Positions 1-7,529 of a stretch of DNA of 10,638 bases are shown here, in pieces. The stretch comes from Mariniphaga sp. Its GTDB lineage: Bacteria; Bacteroidota; Bacteroidia; Bacteroidales; Prolixibacteraceae. The stretch spans positions 1 through 10,638 of the forward strand of contig JANYLE010000003.1 of the NCBI GenBank assembly GCA_025363795.1, in the 5' to 3' direction. Below the pieces are notes generated by a model. That model was not told the origin of the DNA and ran no database searches. It saw only the letters and a list, made by a program, of their open reading frames with translations. Made by a program: the position numbers and the translations under genes. Numbering within the stretch: position 1 is the stretch's first letter; every line of letters starts with the position of its first letter.

Positions 1-2857
1 GGAATCGAGAGGAAGGCATAGCATTGTTTGATATTGCGTTCCACGATGCCCGCGGCTGAGTGTTTGATGTGCCTTCGCCAGTCCAGCGGTTATCAAAATA
101 GCGCTGAGTAACTGTAAAACCCCGGTAGAAACCTTCGATATCCTGGTTCAGCTGCGAATAAATCTTGTTGCCGTAAGTTCCCTGGAAGAAAATACTCAGG
201 TCGAAGTTTTTATAATTTGCTGCCAAATTAATACCGGTTGTAATTTTCGGAATGGCGCTGCCCAGGTATGTCCTGTCATATCCATCAATCTTCCCGTCCG
301 GTATCCCATTCGGCCCGCTCAAATCCTTGAATTTAACATCGCCGGGATGAATAGTACCTGAAGGACCCTGAAGTGCAGAAGTTACAATTTCAGTTTGATT
401 CTGGAAGATACCGTCCATTTCGAGCATATAAAATGAACCTATAGGCTGCCCTTCTGCGGTTCGGGTAGCATAAGTACCTGTCTCAATCAATCCTTTGAAA
501 TCAGGAGCTTCGAGTTTGAGCACTTCGTTGTGCAGGTAGGCGACATTACCGCTGATAGAGTAACCCCATTCATTCTTCGCTTTACGGTAGGTAGCTTCAA
601 GTTCAAGTCCCCTGTTTAATACCGACCCATTATTAATTATTGGAGCAACGGCATAACCAACCGAAGGTGGATTGGAAGCAGTTACGAGTTGATCAACTGT
701 CACTTTATTGTAGTAATCGAGCGAAAAAGTTAATGCGCCTTTTAAAAGCCCTACATCAACTCCGACATTTGACTGCTTACTGGTTTCCCACTTCAGGTTT
801 TCATTCCCCAGGGCGCTTTGAGCATAACCATTATAGGATACACCACCGAATGGATACATATAATATTGTGTAATCCGGTCTTTTTCAGCATTGTCAGCTA
901 TATCCTGGTTTCCTACCGCTCCATAGCCTATGCGAAATTTAAGATTATCGAGCCAGGAAACATCCTTAAGAAAGTTTTCCTGCTTCAGCACCCAGCCTGC
1001 AGAAACTGAGTAGAAAGTTCCCCATTTGTTATCCTTAATAAACTTGGAGGAACCATCACGGCGCAGGGTACCCGAAACGTAATATTTTCCTTTATAATCA
1101 TAACTGGCCCGGCCGAAAAATGATGCGAGTGATGAAGCACCGGCACCTTGTGAACTTTGAACAAATTTTCCTGATCCGTTACCAATAAAGATCAGTTCCG
1201 GTTGTTCAACAGGGAAACCCTTATCGCTGGCAAAAAGGGATTTACCGCTATTCTTTATGGCTTCAAATCCCACCATTGCTGAAAAGGTATGCGAATCCCC
1301 GTATTTAGTTTCATAGTTAAGCACGTTATTAATAGTCCAGTTAATAGTACGTACATTACTAACATCCAGTCCATTCGGATTATTAATTCTTATCTCTGTT
1401 CCCCAGGTAGGGAAAAACTGGCGACTATTCGAATTGCGGTAGTCCATCCCGAAATTGGTTGTAAATTTCAGCTTTGAAGCAAGTTTGGCTGTAAGATAAG
1501 CTTTGCCGAGATAACTATCGTCCTTACGGTTGTTATCGTTATGAGCTGTCATGCCAATAGGACTATATCCATCGCCAAGGAATGAATTATAAATCGGGTC
1601 GCCAAAGTATTCGGAAGGAAGATCGACATAAGTTCCGTTATCAAATTGTACCGGGATAGCCGGATTACGGAAGAAAGCATATCGTATTACACTACCTCCG
1701 TTACCACCTGCGCCATCACCCGAGCTGCCTATCATATCAGTACTCGATATCCCGACCAGCATACTCATTCCGCCGCTTAGCCATTTACTTACTTCTGAAT
1801 TTACATCAAGCCTTACTGTTCCCCTGGTATAACCGGTGCTTTTTATAGTACCTTTTTGATCGAAATAGGAAGCGGAGAGTAAGTAATTAGTAGCACCATT
1901 TCCTCCTGAGATAGAGAGCTCGTGGGAATTGACGGGTGCCGTTTGGAATAGTTTATCTACATAGTTCACATCGGCAAATTTGGCGGCATTTTCAGAAGTT
2001 ATAAGCTTACGAGGGGACAATCCATTAGCCAAAAAGGCATTGTCGTTTGTTGCGGCTTCATTATAGATAGTAACATAATCGGCTGTATTTACCATTTTGG
2101 TAAGCCTGGTAGGCTTCTGAAATCCTGTTTGACCGTGATATGTGACCTTAGCTTTGCCTTTTGCTCCTTTTTTTGTTGTAATTAAAACAATCCCGTTATT
2201 AGCGCGGGAGCCATAAATAGCTGCTGCCGAAGCATCTTTAAGTACTGATATATTTTCAATATCACCCGGGGAAAGAATATCAAGCGCATTAGCTGTCGGG
2301 ATATCGTCAACAATATAAAGCGGTTCATTGCCCGAATTTATAGAACCAATACCACGGATACGAACCCGAACTCCTTCGCCGGGAGCCCCGGTATTTTGTG
2401 TTACCGTAACACCAGCTGCCCTACCCTGTAATGCCTGGGCAACACTAGCTACGGGTACTTTGTTGAGTTCCTTGCTGTCAACTTTAGCGACTGCTCCTAA
2501 TACATTCCGCTTCTTTGTTGATCCGTATCCGATCACAACCAACTCATCAAGCATCACAGACTCTGGTGATAGCTTCATATCAATCCGGGTGCTGGCGCCA
2601 ACAGTTACTTCTTCCGGCTTATAACCGACATAGGAGAAAACCAGGACTGTCGTTGGCTTAGCCAGATCCGCCGCCAGACGGAAATTACCATCAATATCGG
2701 TGGTTGTTCCCTGTGTGGTTCCTTTTACCAGGACTGTAACACCAATAAGGGTTTCCCCTGTTTTGGCATCTGTCACGGTTCCTGTAACCGGCACCTGGGC
2801 AAAAGCACTGCCTGCGGCTGCCAGGAAACATAAAAGAAAAATTAAATGTCGTTTCAT
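1..2857 (-). CDS. second SusC/RagA-family TonB-dependent transporter, cut by the window edge (SusC2)
   Basis: The frame is open without a stop from the ATG at 2857 to the left edge, giving 952 residues; about 70-90 C-terminal residues are missing. Domains: a signal peptide (about 1-20, ending GSAFA before QVPVTG); a carboxypeptidase-regulatory-like domain (about 22-97, with the GVTVLVKGT and DIDGNF signatures); a TonB-box-like DELVVIGYG (about 104-112); a plug (about 118-232) with LYIVDD at 180-185 and VLKDASAAAIYGSRANNG; then the barrel, including a loop near residue 845 (DLSGPNGIPDGKIDGYDR). The usual VDG of the plug is VDD here. The start lies 35 nt after the lipoprotein stop, so cotranscription is likely. 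No SusD lies between it and the upstream genes; a partner is expected past the left edge. It is clearly diverged from SusC1, so it is a separate paralogue rather than a recent duplicate. There is no STN domain. Confidence 0.94.
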   Translation of the reverse strand, partial: MKRHLIFLLCFLAAAGSAFAQVPVTGTVTDAKTGETLIGVTVLVKGTTQGTTTDIDGNFRLAADLAKPTTVLVFSYVGYKPEEVTVGASTRIDMKLSPESVMLDELVVIGYGSTKKRNVLGAVAKVDSKELNKVPVASVAQALQGRAAGVTVTQNTGAPGEGVRVRIRGIGSINSGNEPLYIVDDIPTANALDILSPGDIENISVLKDASAAAIYGSRANNGIVLITTKKGAKGKAKVTYHGQTGFQKPTRLTKMVNTADYVTIYNEAATNDNAFLANGLSPRKLITSENAAKFADVNYVDKLFQTAPVNSHELSISGGNGATNYLLSASYFDQKGTIKSTGYTRGTVRLDVNSEVSKWLSGGMSMLVGISSTDMIGSSGDGAGGNGGSVIRYAFFRNPAIPVQFDNGTYVDLPSEYFGDPIYNSFLGDGYSPIGMTAHNDNNRKDDSYLGKAYLTAKLASKLKFTTNFGMDYRNSNSRQFFPTWGTEIRINNPNGLDVSNVRTINWTINNVLNYETKYGDSHTFSAMVGFEAIKNSGKSLFASDKGFPVEQPELIFIGNGSGKFVQSSQGAGASSLASFFGRASYDYKGKYYVSGTLRRDGSSKFIKDNKWGTFYSVSAGWVLKQENFLKDVSWLDNLKFRIGYGAVGNQDIADNAEKDRITQYYMYPFGGVSYNGYAQSALGNENLKWETSKQSNVGVDVGLLKGALTFSLDYYNKVTVDQLVTASNPPSVGYAVAPIINNGSVLNRGLELEATYRKAKNEWGYSISGNVAYLHNEVLKLEAPDFKGLIETGTYATRTAEGQPIGSFYMLEMDGIFQNQTEIVTSALQGPSGTIHPGDVKFKDLSGPNGIPDGKIDGYDRTYLGSAIPKITTGINLAANYKNFDLSIFFQGTYGNKIYSQLNQDIEGFYRGFTVTQRYFDNRWTGEGTSNTQPRASWNAISNNAMPSSRF

Positions 2858-2892
2858 TTTGGTTGGTTTGTTAGTTTGAAACTGTTACGTAA

Positions 2893-4620
2893 TTATTTGT
2901 ATGAGATAATATACTTGTTAACTTTCAGCTTATTGCCATCCATGGTGAGCTTTGTGCCTGCCGGCAATTCAACTACGAGTGCAGCCGCGCCGGCAGGTAT
3001 TTTTATTGGTATTGTACCGGTTTTGTTTTTTGAGAGGTATGTTCGCGAAACAATATCGAAGAGATCTACGGTTTTGGGAGAATTATACGTCACCGTTTTT
3101 GTTTCCTTAAAAGGATTGAAATACAGGAATTCAGGATACCTGTTTTCGCCGTAAAAATCAGTGATATTGCAATCCAGCGCCAGTATTCCTTCAACATCGG
3201 TGGTACGGACAATTGCACCAAATACGCCTGCGATGGATGTGCTGTAAAGACTAAACATTGATTCCTTTGGCTGACCGGCTACCCATTTCGGTCCGTCACC
3301 AATTGATACCGGTGAAATTCCTTTTAATTCCGGTTTATTGTAATCATCCATTTTCCGTATACCTTCGTAGCCGATTATTCCATGGGTAATATCTTTTATC
3401 TCGGGAAGCCATTGATGCGCATTGTCAACCTGGTCGGGGTAAAAAAGGCGTGACGCATTTACCACATTCAGCATGTATTTGCCTATGGCTTTTGCATACT
3501 GAGGCTCATATTTTACCATTGGCACCAGCGGCCAGGCCATGGCAACCGAATTCATAAAGAAACCATAACCTCCGCCATCGGTTATGCTTCCCTGCAAGCC
3601 ATATACATCATAATCACCCCAACGTTCGGCAATTACGCCCCAGCCGTAACGGCCGTCCTTTGCCTGGCAGCCGTCGAAAGTCCAGTTCAGCAATTTGGTT
3701 ACATCGTAATTTGTTCCTTGTTCGGCATTGAGCCTGGCAGCCGTGTATGCTCCGAACGGGAGAAGTATTTCATAAAAACGGCTTTCTTTCTGTTTAAGTA
3801 AAGCTTCGGTGGCGCTTCTTGCGCCTTTGAGGTAGCGTTTATCGCCAAATTTGTGAAAGGCAGAATACAATACCCAGGCATGACCGCCTGCGGCATCCTG
3901 CTGTTGAGGTACGTTGTTTTGCATCCCTTTCATTTGAGCATAATCGAAGTAGGAATAATTATAATTCCCATTCAAAGTTGAATCAGCTTTATAAAACTGA
4001 TCGGCAACCTTGCGCTGTATCATGTCTGTATTTTCAACATTTGGAAACAAAGCCGAAACCCCGTAATACAATACATTGGGATACACATCGTACCACCAGT
4101 CGCGGCCATAACCACCACCTGCCAACGCAACTGTTGGATTAGTATTGTTCATTACGATATTCCACTTTGTGCCGGTGTTAAAATAGTTCTGCACCATCTT
4201 CACGAAGTTAAAACCATGCTGGTTGGTTTTGTCAATCCCGTTCAATCCGGCACTTATCAATGAATTCATCGAGGTCAATGCTTCATGGAACTCGCCGTTG
4301 TTTTTCTTTGGTCCCTGGCGAACATCCCCAACCACGGTATAAAGGCCAAAAGTAACCTGGTCAATGTTCCGCCTCGAGCTATCCAGCCAAATCAACGGAC
4401 CATAGGAAGCTGTGCTGTTGAAGTTAAAAACAAGGCTGTCGAATTGCAGTGTCTTTTTCTTCCAGTCGATGATTTTCAAGGGCTGAGGAATCGCCGGCAT
4501 CTGATCAATTCGTGGCAGTGAGGTTTGAGTTACAGGATTACCTATCTGCGAATTGCAGGAGTTTAATCCTGCCAGCAGTGTTAGTGCTGCTATTAAAAAA
4601 ATTCCCTTTATCCTCTTCAT
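2893..4620 (-). CDS. lipoprotein of unknown function, probable helical-toroid glycosidase-like enzyme
   Basis: A 575-residue protein with a lipoprotein signal: basic MKRIKG, a hydrophobic stretch, then lipobox LNSC with Cys22 lipidated. It is therefore anchored in the envelope. From about 110 to 480 it is mostly helical, with aromatic-rich motifs recurring at intervals: GGGYGRDWWYDVYPNVLYYG at 168-187, DAAGGHAWVLYSAFHKFGD at 242-260, and RWGDYDVYGLQGSITDGGGY at 333-352. This pattern recalls (alpha/alpha)6-toroid glycosidases and lyases. Acidic candidates for catalysis include Asp174, Asp178, Asp242, Glu332, Asp336, Asp338 and Asp348. The C-terminal 85 or so residues (from FLYFNPFKETKTV, with IPAGAAALVVELPAG) look like the beta-sandwich tail common on surface hydrolases. 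I do not recognise a named family or a substrate. Its ATG overlaps the MFS stop (ATGA), so the two are probably translationally coupled. Fold inference moderate, enzymatic role tentative. Confidence 0.72.
   Translation of the reverse strand: MKRIKGIFLIAALTLLAGLNSCNSQIGNPVTQTSLPRIDQMPAIPQPLKIIDWKKKTLQFDSLVFNFNSTASYGPLIWLDSSRRNIDQVTFGLYTVVGDVRQGPKKNNGEFHEALTSMNSLISAGLNGIDKTNQHGFNFVKMVQNYFNTGTKWNIVMNNTNPTVALAGGGYGRDWWYDVYPNVLYYGVSALFPNVENTDMIQRKVADQFYKADSTLNGNYNYSYFDYAQMKGMQNNVPQQQDAAGGHAWVLYSAFHKFGDKRYLKGARSATEALLKQKESRFYEILLPFGAYTAARLNAEQGTNYDVTKLLNWTFDGCQAKDGRYGWGVIAERWGDYDVYGLQGSITDGGGYGFFMNSVAMAWPLVPMVKYEPQYAKAIGKYMLNVVNASRLFYPDQVDNAHQWLPEIKDITHGIIGYEGIRKMDDYNKPELKGISPVSIGDGPKWVAGQPKESMFSLYSTSIAGVFGAIVRTTDVEGILALDCNITDFYGENRYPEFLYFNPFKETKTVTYNSPKTVDLFDIVSRTYLSKNKTGTIPIKIPAGAAALVVELPAGTKLTMDGNKLKVNKYIISYK
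4617..4620 (-). other. ATGA stop/start overlap joining the MFS and lipoprotein genes
   Basis: On the minus strand the four bases read ATGA: the ATG opens the lipoprotein and the TGA closes the MFS transporter. Such overlaps usually mean that ribosomes finishing the first gene reinitiate on the second, which keeps the two products in proportion. This ties the lipoprotein's job to the inner-membrane transporter more tightly than to the SusC/SusD pair upstream. Confidence 0.85.
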
Positions 4621-5870
4621 TTCTCTTCAGAATAAGAATCTTTCATGATGTTTTTTGCAAGCGGTATACTCAGCATTTGCAGTATCGCCACAATGATCAA
4701 TGAGTAACGGAGTGCAAAGGTTTCGGAAACGGAGAATGCAAGAAAGATAAACAAACCCAACCCTGCAACCCTGCCAAAATAGAGGCCAAATTCATGATTG
4801 AGGATATAGGCATATTGATTCCGGTTTTCGCGTTTCGATACCACATCAATTACCTTCATCATAATGGGGTAGTAAGCAAGGTCGTGCAACGGCTGAAAAA
4901 ATACCTTGCACAAGACAAACACCATTACACCGAACATGGACAGTTCAATACCGTTGACGATCGTTCCGATAAGGAAAAGCACAATTCCGAAGCCAAAGAT
5001 AAGAATACGGTGTTTCGGCTTGGCAAAACGACCCAGCAAGTAGATGAGGATTGCGGTTAATCCGCCGCTTATTCCCTGAATCAAACCAAGTGAACCCTCT
5101 TTCCCAACATATTTCATGATGAGCATGGCCGGAGCAGTAACGAGAAATCCCTGCACCAGTCCTTTAAGCACTGCCAACAATATCTGTTTGTTCCAGAGCC
5201 TGTCGAACCGGAAGTAGAGGAAATCTTTCTGAACCGGGTTTACAAATTTTCCACGCGCCAGCGAGAAGCAAGCGGCGATTGTGGTTGCAAACACAATAAT
5301 CGTTACAATGCGATAACCCTGGTAGATATCAAATACAATTCCGAAAAGCTGTTTGCCATCAATTGACGCTAGCAAAGCGCCGATTGCCAATGGAATGGTG
5401 ATATTTGCAATTGTAAAGAAGAACGATTCTAATCCAAAAAAATAATTGCGGTTTTCATCCTTTGTAGTGTTTAACGCCATCAAATAACGGTTTGTCCAGA
5501 AAAACCCGGATGCTGCCCCTATCATCGTTCCCGAAACGATCAAACCAAGCAACGTAATATCTTTCACAAACATCATTGCTACCATCGACAAGCCGCTCAG
5601 CAGGATACCAAAACTGTAGAGGTGAGCTACTTTGAAACTTTTGAGTAAAAATCCATTTGTCAAGGAGGTGATAATGATACCCGTGTACATCGCCACCTGG
5701 AAGATCGCCACATAGCTGGTATCAGCAAAATAACGCATGATGTAAGCCGCCATGAAGATCTCAACTACAGGCAATACCAGGGCGTAGAGCATGTTGGTAA
5801 TAAGCAGCACACGCATGTTGTGCGGCATCGATTGGAAAAAACGAAACTCTGTAGTCAGTTTAGCTATCAT
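4617..5870 (-). CDS. MFS-like inner-membrane transporter
   Basis: A 417-residue, strongly hydrophobic protein with about 12 membrane helices: roughly 21-45, 55-75, 83-102, 105-127, 148-168 and 186-205, then a charged central loop (about 205-228), then 228-252, 258-280, 288-305, 309-327, 365-383 and 387-405. The 6+6 arrangement with a cytoplasmic middle loop is that of the major facilitator superfamily. Between helices 4 and 5 it has SGFFWTNRYLMALN, and before helix 11 a polar segment, SKRENRNQYAYILNHEFGLY. The start is fixed because the codon just upstream of this ATG is an in-frame stop. Its TGA stop overlaps the next gene's ATG. From context it probably moves the sugar or other small product released by the locus into the cytoplasm. 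Neither the substrate nor the coupling ion can be read from the sequence. The superfamily call rests on topology and remembered resemblance rather than on a search. Confidence 0.8.
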   Translation of the reverse strand: MIAKLTTEFRFFQSMPHNMRVLLITNMLYALVLPVVEIFMAAYIMRYFADTSYVAIFQVAMYTGIIITSLTNGFLLKSFKVAHLYSFGILLSGLSMVAMMFVKDITLLGLIVSGTMIGAASGFFWTNRYLMALNTTKDENRNYFFGLESFFFTIANITIPLAIGALLASIDGKQLFGIVFDIYQGYRIVTIIVFATTIAACFSLARGKFVNPVQKDFLYFRFDRLWNKQILLAVLKGLVQGFLVTAPAMLIMKYVGKEGSLGLIQGISGGLTAILIYLLGRFAKPKHRILIFGFGIVLFLIGTIVNGIELSMFGVMVFVLCKVFFQPLHDLAYYPIMMKVIDVVSKRENRNQYAYILNHEFGLYFGRVAGLGLFIFLAFSVSETFALRYSLIIVAILQMLSIPLAKNIMKDSYSEEK

Positions 5871-5909
5871 TTAGTCATATTGCTATTAAATTAAAATAGA
5901 AAGTGTTTC

Positions 5910-5925
5910 AGAAAGGAGATCATCC
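5910..5925 (-). other. 16S rRNA 3'-end-like (anti-Shine-Dalgarno-like) stretch in the intercistronic region
   Basis: On the minus-strand transcript this reads GGATGATCTCCTTTCT. It matches the conserved 3' end of bacterial 16S rRNA (GGATCACCTCCTTTCT) at 14 of 16 positions. It lies between the hairpin and the MFS start, about 40 nt upstream of that ATG. It could pair with purine-rich ribosome-binding sequences, or it may be coincidence. The match is seen directly; no function is established. Confidence 0.3.
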
Positions 5926-5961
5926 GATTTTGGGAAATACGGGTGATGATGCTGAACAATA

Positions 5962-6005
5962 GGGAGTTAATTTAAAGTTTTCATCAAACCTTAAATTAAC
6001 CTCCC
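5962..6005 (-). promoter_or_regulatory. long intercistronic hairpin downstream of susD
   Basis: The arms 5962-5975 and 5991-6005 are complementary over 14 pairs with one bulged base. The pairing resumes inside as GTTT/AAAC (5977-5980 with 5986-5989) after one mismatch, leaving a 5-nt loop. On the minus-strand transcript the hairpin begins 21 nt after the SusD stop codon. The sequence following it (CTATTGTTCAGC) is not a U-tract, so it is not a textbook intrinsic terminator. An attenuator, a leaky terminator or an mRNA-stabilizing 3' structure that keeps susC/susD expression above that of the downstream genes fits better. The structure is seen directly; its role is inferred. The remainder of the 156-nt gap (5871-6026) contains no gene and no convincing Bacteroidota promoter. 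Confidence 0.6.
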
Positions 6006-6026
6006 GTATTTGATTGCAATAAGGTA

Positions 6027-7505
6027 TTAATAACCGTTATTCTGTTTTATGCTACCACCTGATTTATCAATTTCACCTTGTGGAACTGGATAGAGATAAT
6101 TTTTATCCTGGAAATTTTTGCCCAGACCGGTTAAGAAAGTCTTAGCCAATGTCCAACGTTTAAGGTCATTGAATCGTTGTGATTCGAAACCTAATTCTAC
6201 ACGTCTTTCTTTTACCAGCCAATCTTTGATTTGTGCTTTATCGGTCGAAGCTACATTTCTGTCGGGTAATGTTCCGGCAGGTGGATAAGTTCCCGTTGCT
6301 GTAATACTAAGTCTAGCACGTTGTCTTACACTATTGATAAGGGCAACTGCAGCAGAGTAACTACCAGTTTCATTTAATGCCTCCGCTTTCCAAAGCATTA
6401 CATCTGCCCAGCGAATGTATATTTTGTTGCTTGGGGCATCATCATTGCCTTTATTGTCACTGTTCAATGTGCCAAATATTTTGTAAACATTTTGACTGGC
6501 AACATCAACCGTATAACCCAACCTTGGATCGTTCGCTTCGAAAGCGCTGATGAAATTGGTAGTTGGCGCAATAAAGCCCCATCCTGCCAACGCACAAAGA
6601 CCATTGCCTGAACGTGGGGTTGTTAACGTCTCATGATCATAGGCAAAAATCACTTCATTATCGGCAAATTCTTTTGCCACACTAAAGTTGTCAAAGTAAT
6701 TGGCATTTAGACTGTAATAGTTCAATGCCTCTATGGCCGTTACAGTACTGATCACCTCTGCCCATTTTTGATTGTACAATGCAACTTTTGCCTGCAAAGC
6801 CAATACTGCGCCTTTGGATACTCTCCATTTTTCGGTCGCACTTGAATATTTACCATCAGGGATCAAAGATTTAGCTTCATCAAGGTCTTTGCTGATTTGA
6901 ATATAGACATTGGCTTTGGTTTCACTTTTAGCTACATTATACGCATCCGCGAAACTTTTCAATGGCGTCAATAACAGTGGTACATCGCCATATAAATTTA
7001 CCAAATCGAAATAGTAAAAAGCCCTTAAGAAATAAACCTGGCCTAACAGGTATTTCCGGGTAGGCTCATCAAATGCAAGTTTGGTTGTCAGTGCTGCGTC
7101 AGTTAAATAACTGATCGCCGTGTTAGCTCTGGCGATACCGTCAAAGTCATAGCTCCATTGGCCATTAATACCTGCGTTGGAAGCGGTAAAACTAAAATCG
7201 GAAAACTGATCCATCCATGCCTGGTCGCCATCAGGATTCCATTTCTTTTGCATATCGCCCGAAGCAATATCCTGCAAAACAAAATCGTTGCGGAGCACTG
7301 TTCCATCGTCCCAGCCCCAGCTGCCAATGATATTCAGGGTGCTCGAAAGCAACTGGTAAGAAGAAGTTACAGAATATATTACCGATGAATGTGTTGGAGC
7401 TACTCCCTCCGTTATTATACCTATCGGGGTTTCATGCAAGTCTTTATTACAACTGACAGTGGTAGTGATCACCAGTAAAGCCAGTATTCTATAAATTGAT
7501 TTCAT
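6027..7505 (-). CDS. SusD/RagB-family surface glycan-binding lipoprotein (SusD1)
   Basis: A complete 492-residue protein, slightly short for the family (usually about 500-600). SusD-type proteins sit outside the outer membrane as a lid on their SusC and bind the ligand. The N-terminus is a lipoprotein signal with lipobox TVSC, and Cys19 is the predicted lipidated residue. Family signatures are clear: GQVYFLRAFYYFDLVNLYGD at about 155-174, the helix pair that starts the TPR-like fold; KIYIRWADVMLWKAEALNE at about 361-379; and KERRVELGFESQRFNDLKRW near 432-451. The C-terminal NYLYPVPQGEID is also the standard family ending. It follows SusC1 by 24 nt, so the two are almost certainly cotranscribed and form one complex. 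The start is preceded by A-rich AAAGAGAAAAT rather than a strong Shine-Dalgarno, as is normal in Bacteroidota. Binding residues cannot be assigned by eye, so the ligand is unknown. Confidence 0.95.
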   Translation of the reverse strand: MKSIYRILALLVITTTVSCNKDLHETPIGIITEGVAPTHSSVIYSVTSSYQLLSSTLNIIGSWGWDDGTVLRNDFVLQDIASGDMQKKWNPDGDQAWMDQFSDFSFTASNAGINGQWSYDFDGIARANTAISYLTDAALTTKLAFDEPTRKYLLGQVYFLRAFYYFDLVNLYGDVPLLLTPLKSFADAYNVAKSETKANVYIQISKDLDEAKSLIPDGKYSSATEKWRVSKGAVLALQAKVALYNQKWAEVISTVTAIEALNYYSLNANYFDNFSVAKEFADNEVIFAYDHETLTTPRSGNGLCALAGWGFIAPTTNFISAFEANDPRLGYTVDVASQNVYKIFGTLNSDNKGNDDAPSNKIYIRWADVMLWKAEALNETGSYSAAVALINSVRQRARLSITATGTYPPAGTLPDRNVASTDKAQIKDWLVKERRVELGFESQRFNDLKRWTLAKTFLTGLGKNFQDKNYLYPVPQGEIDKSGGSIKQNNGY

Positions 7506-7529
7506 ATTTTCTCTTTTTAAATAGGTTAT

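Noticed and set aside
1..2857. Possible pseudogene status for SusC2, since no complete reading frame is seen
   Set aside because: I checked the frame line by line and found no in-frame stop down to the left edge; the missing end is due to the window boundary.
2846..3154. Plus-strand open frame of 102 residues
   Set aside because: It lies almost wholly antisense to the lipoprotein gene, has no family features, and all convincing genes here are on the minus strand; a shadow frame.
5910..5925. Strong plus-strand Shine-Dalgarno-like AAAGGAGAT that might start a plus-strand gene
   Set aside because: The only nearby plus-strand ATG reads four codons (M-L-N-N) and then a stop; there is no gene to translate.
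5967..5984. Tiny minus-strand frame M-K-T-L-N-stop in the hairpin, downstream of a GGGAGG
   Set aside because: Five codons with a Shine-Dalgarno-like sequence too weakly placed, in a phylum that rarely uses it. It contains no repeated regulatory codons as a leader peptide would, so chance is likelier.
5871..6026. Possible Bacteroidota promoter (TTTG and TAnnTTTG boxes) upstream of the MFS gene
   Set aside because: The best -7-like match, AAGGTTTG, has one mismatch, lies within the hairpin and lacks a properly spaced TTTG upstream box.
7103..7327. Minus-strand open frame of 74 residues inside the SusD gene
   Set aside because: It is an out-of-frame overlap within a clearly conserved SusD coding region.
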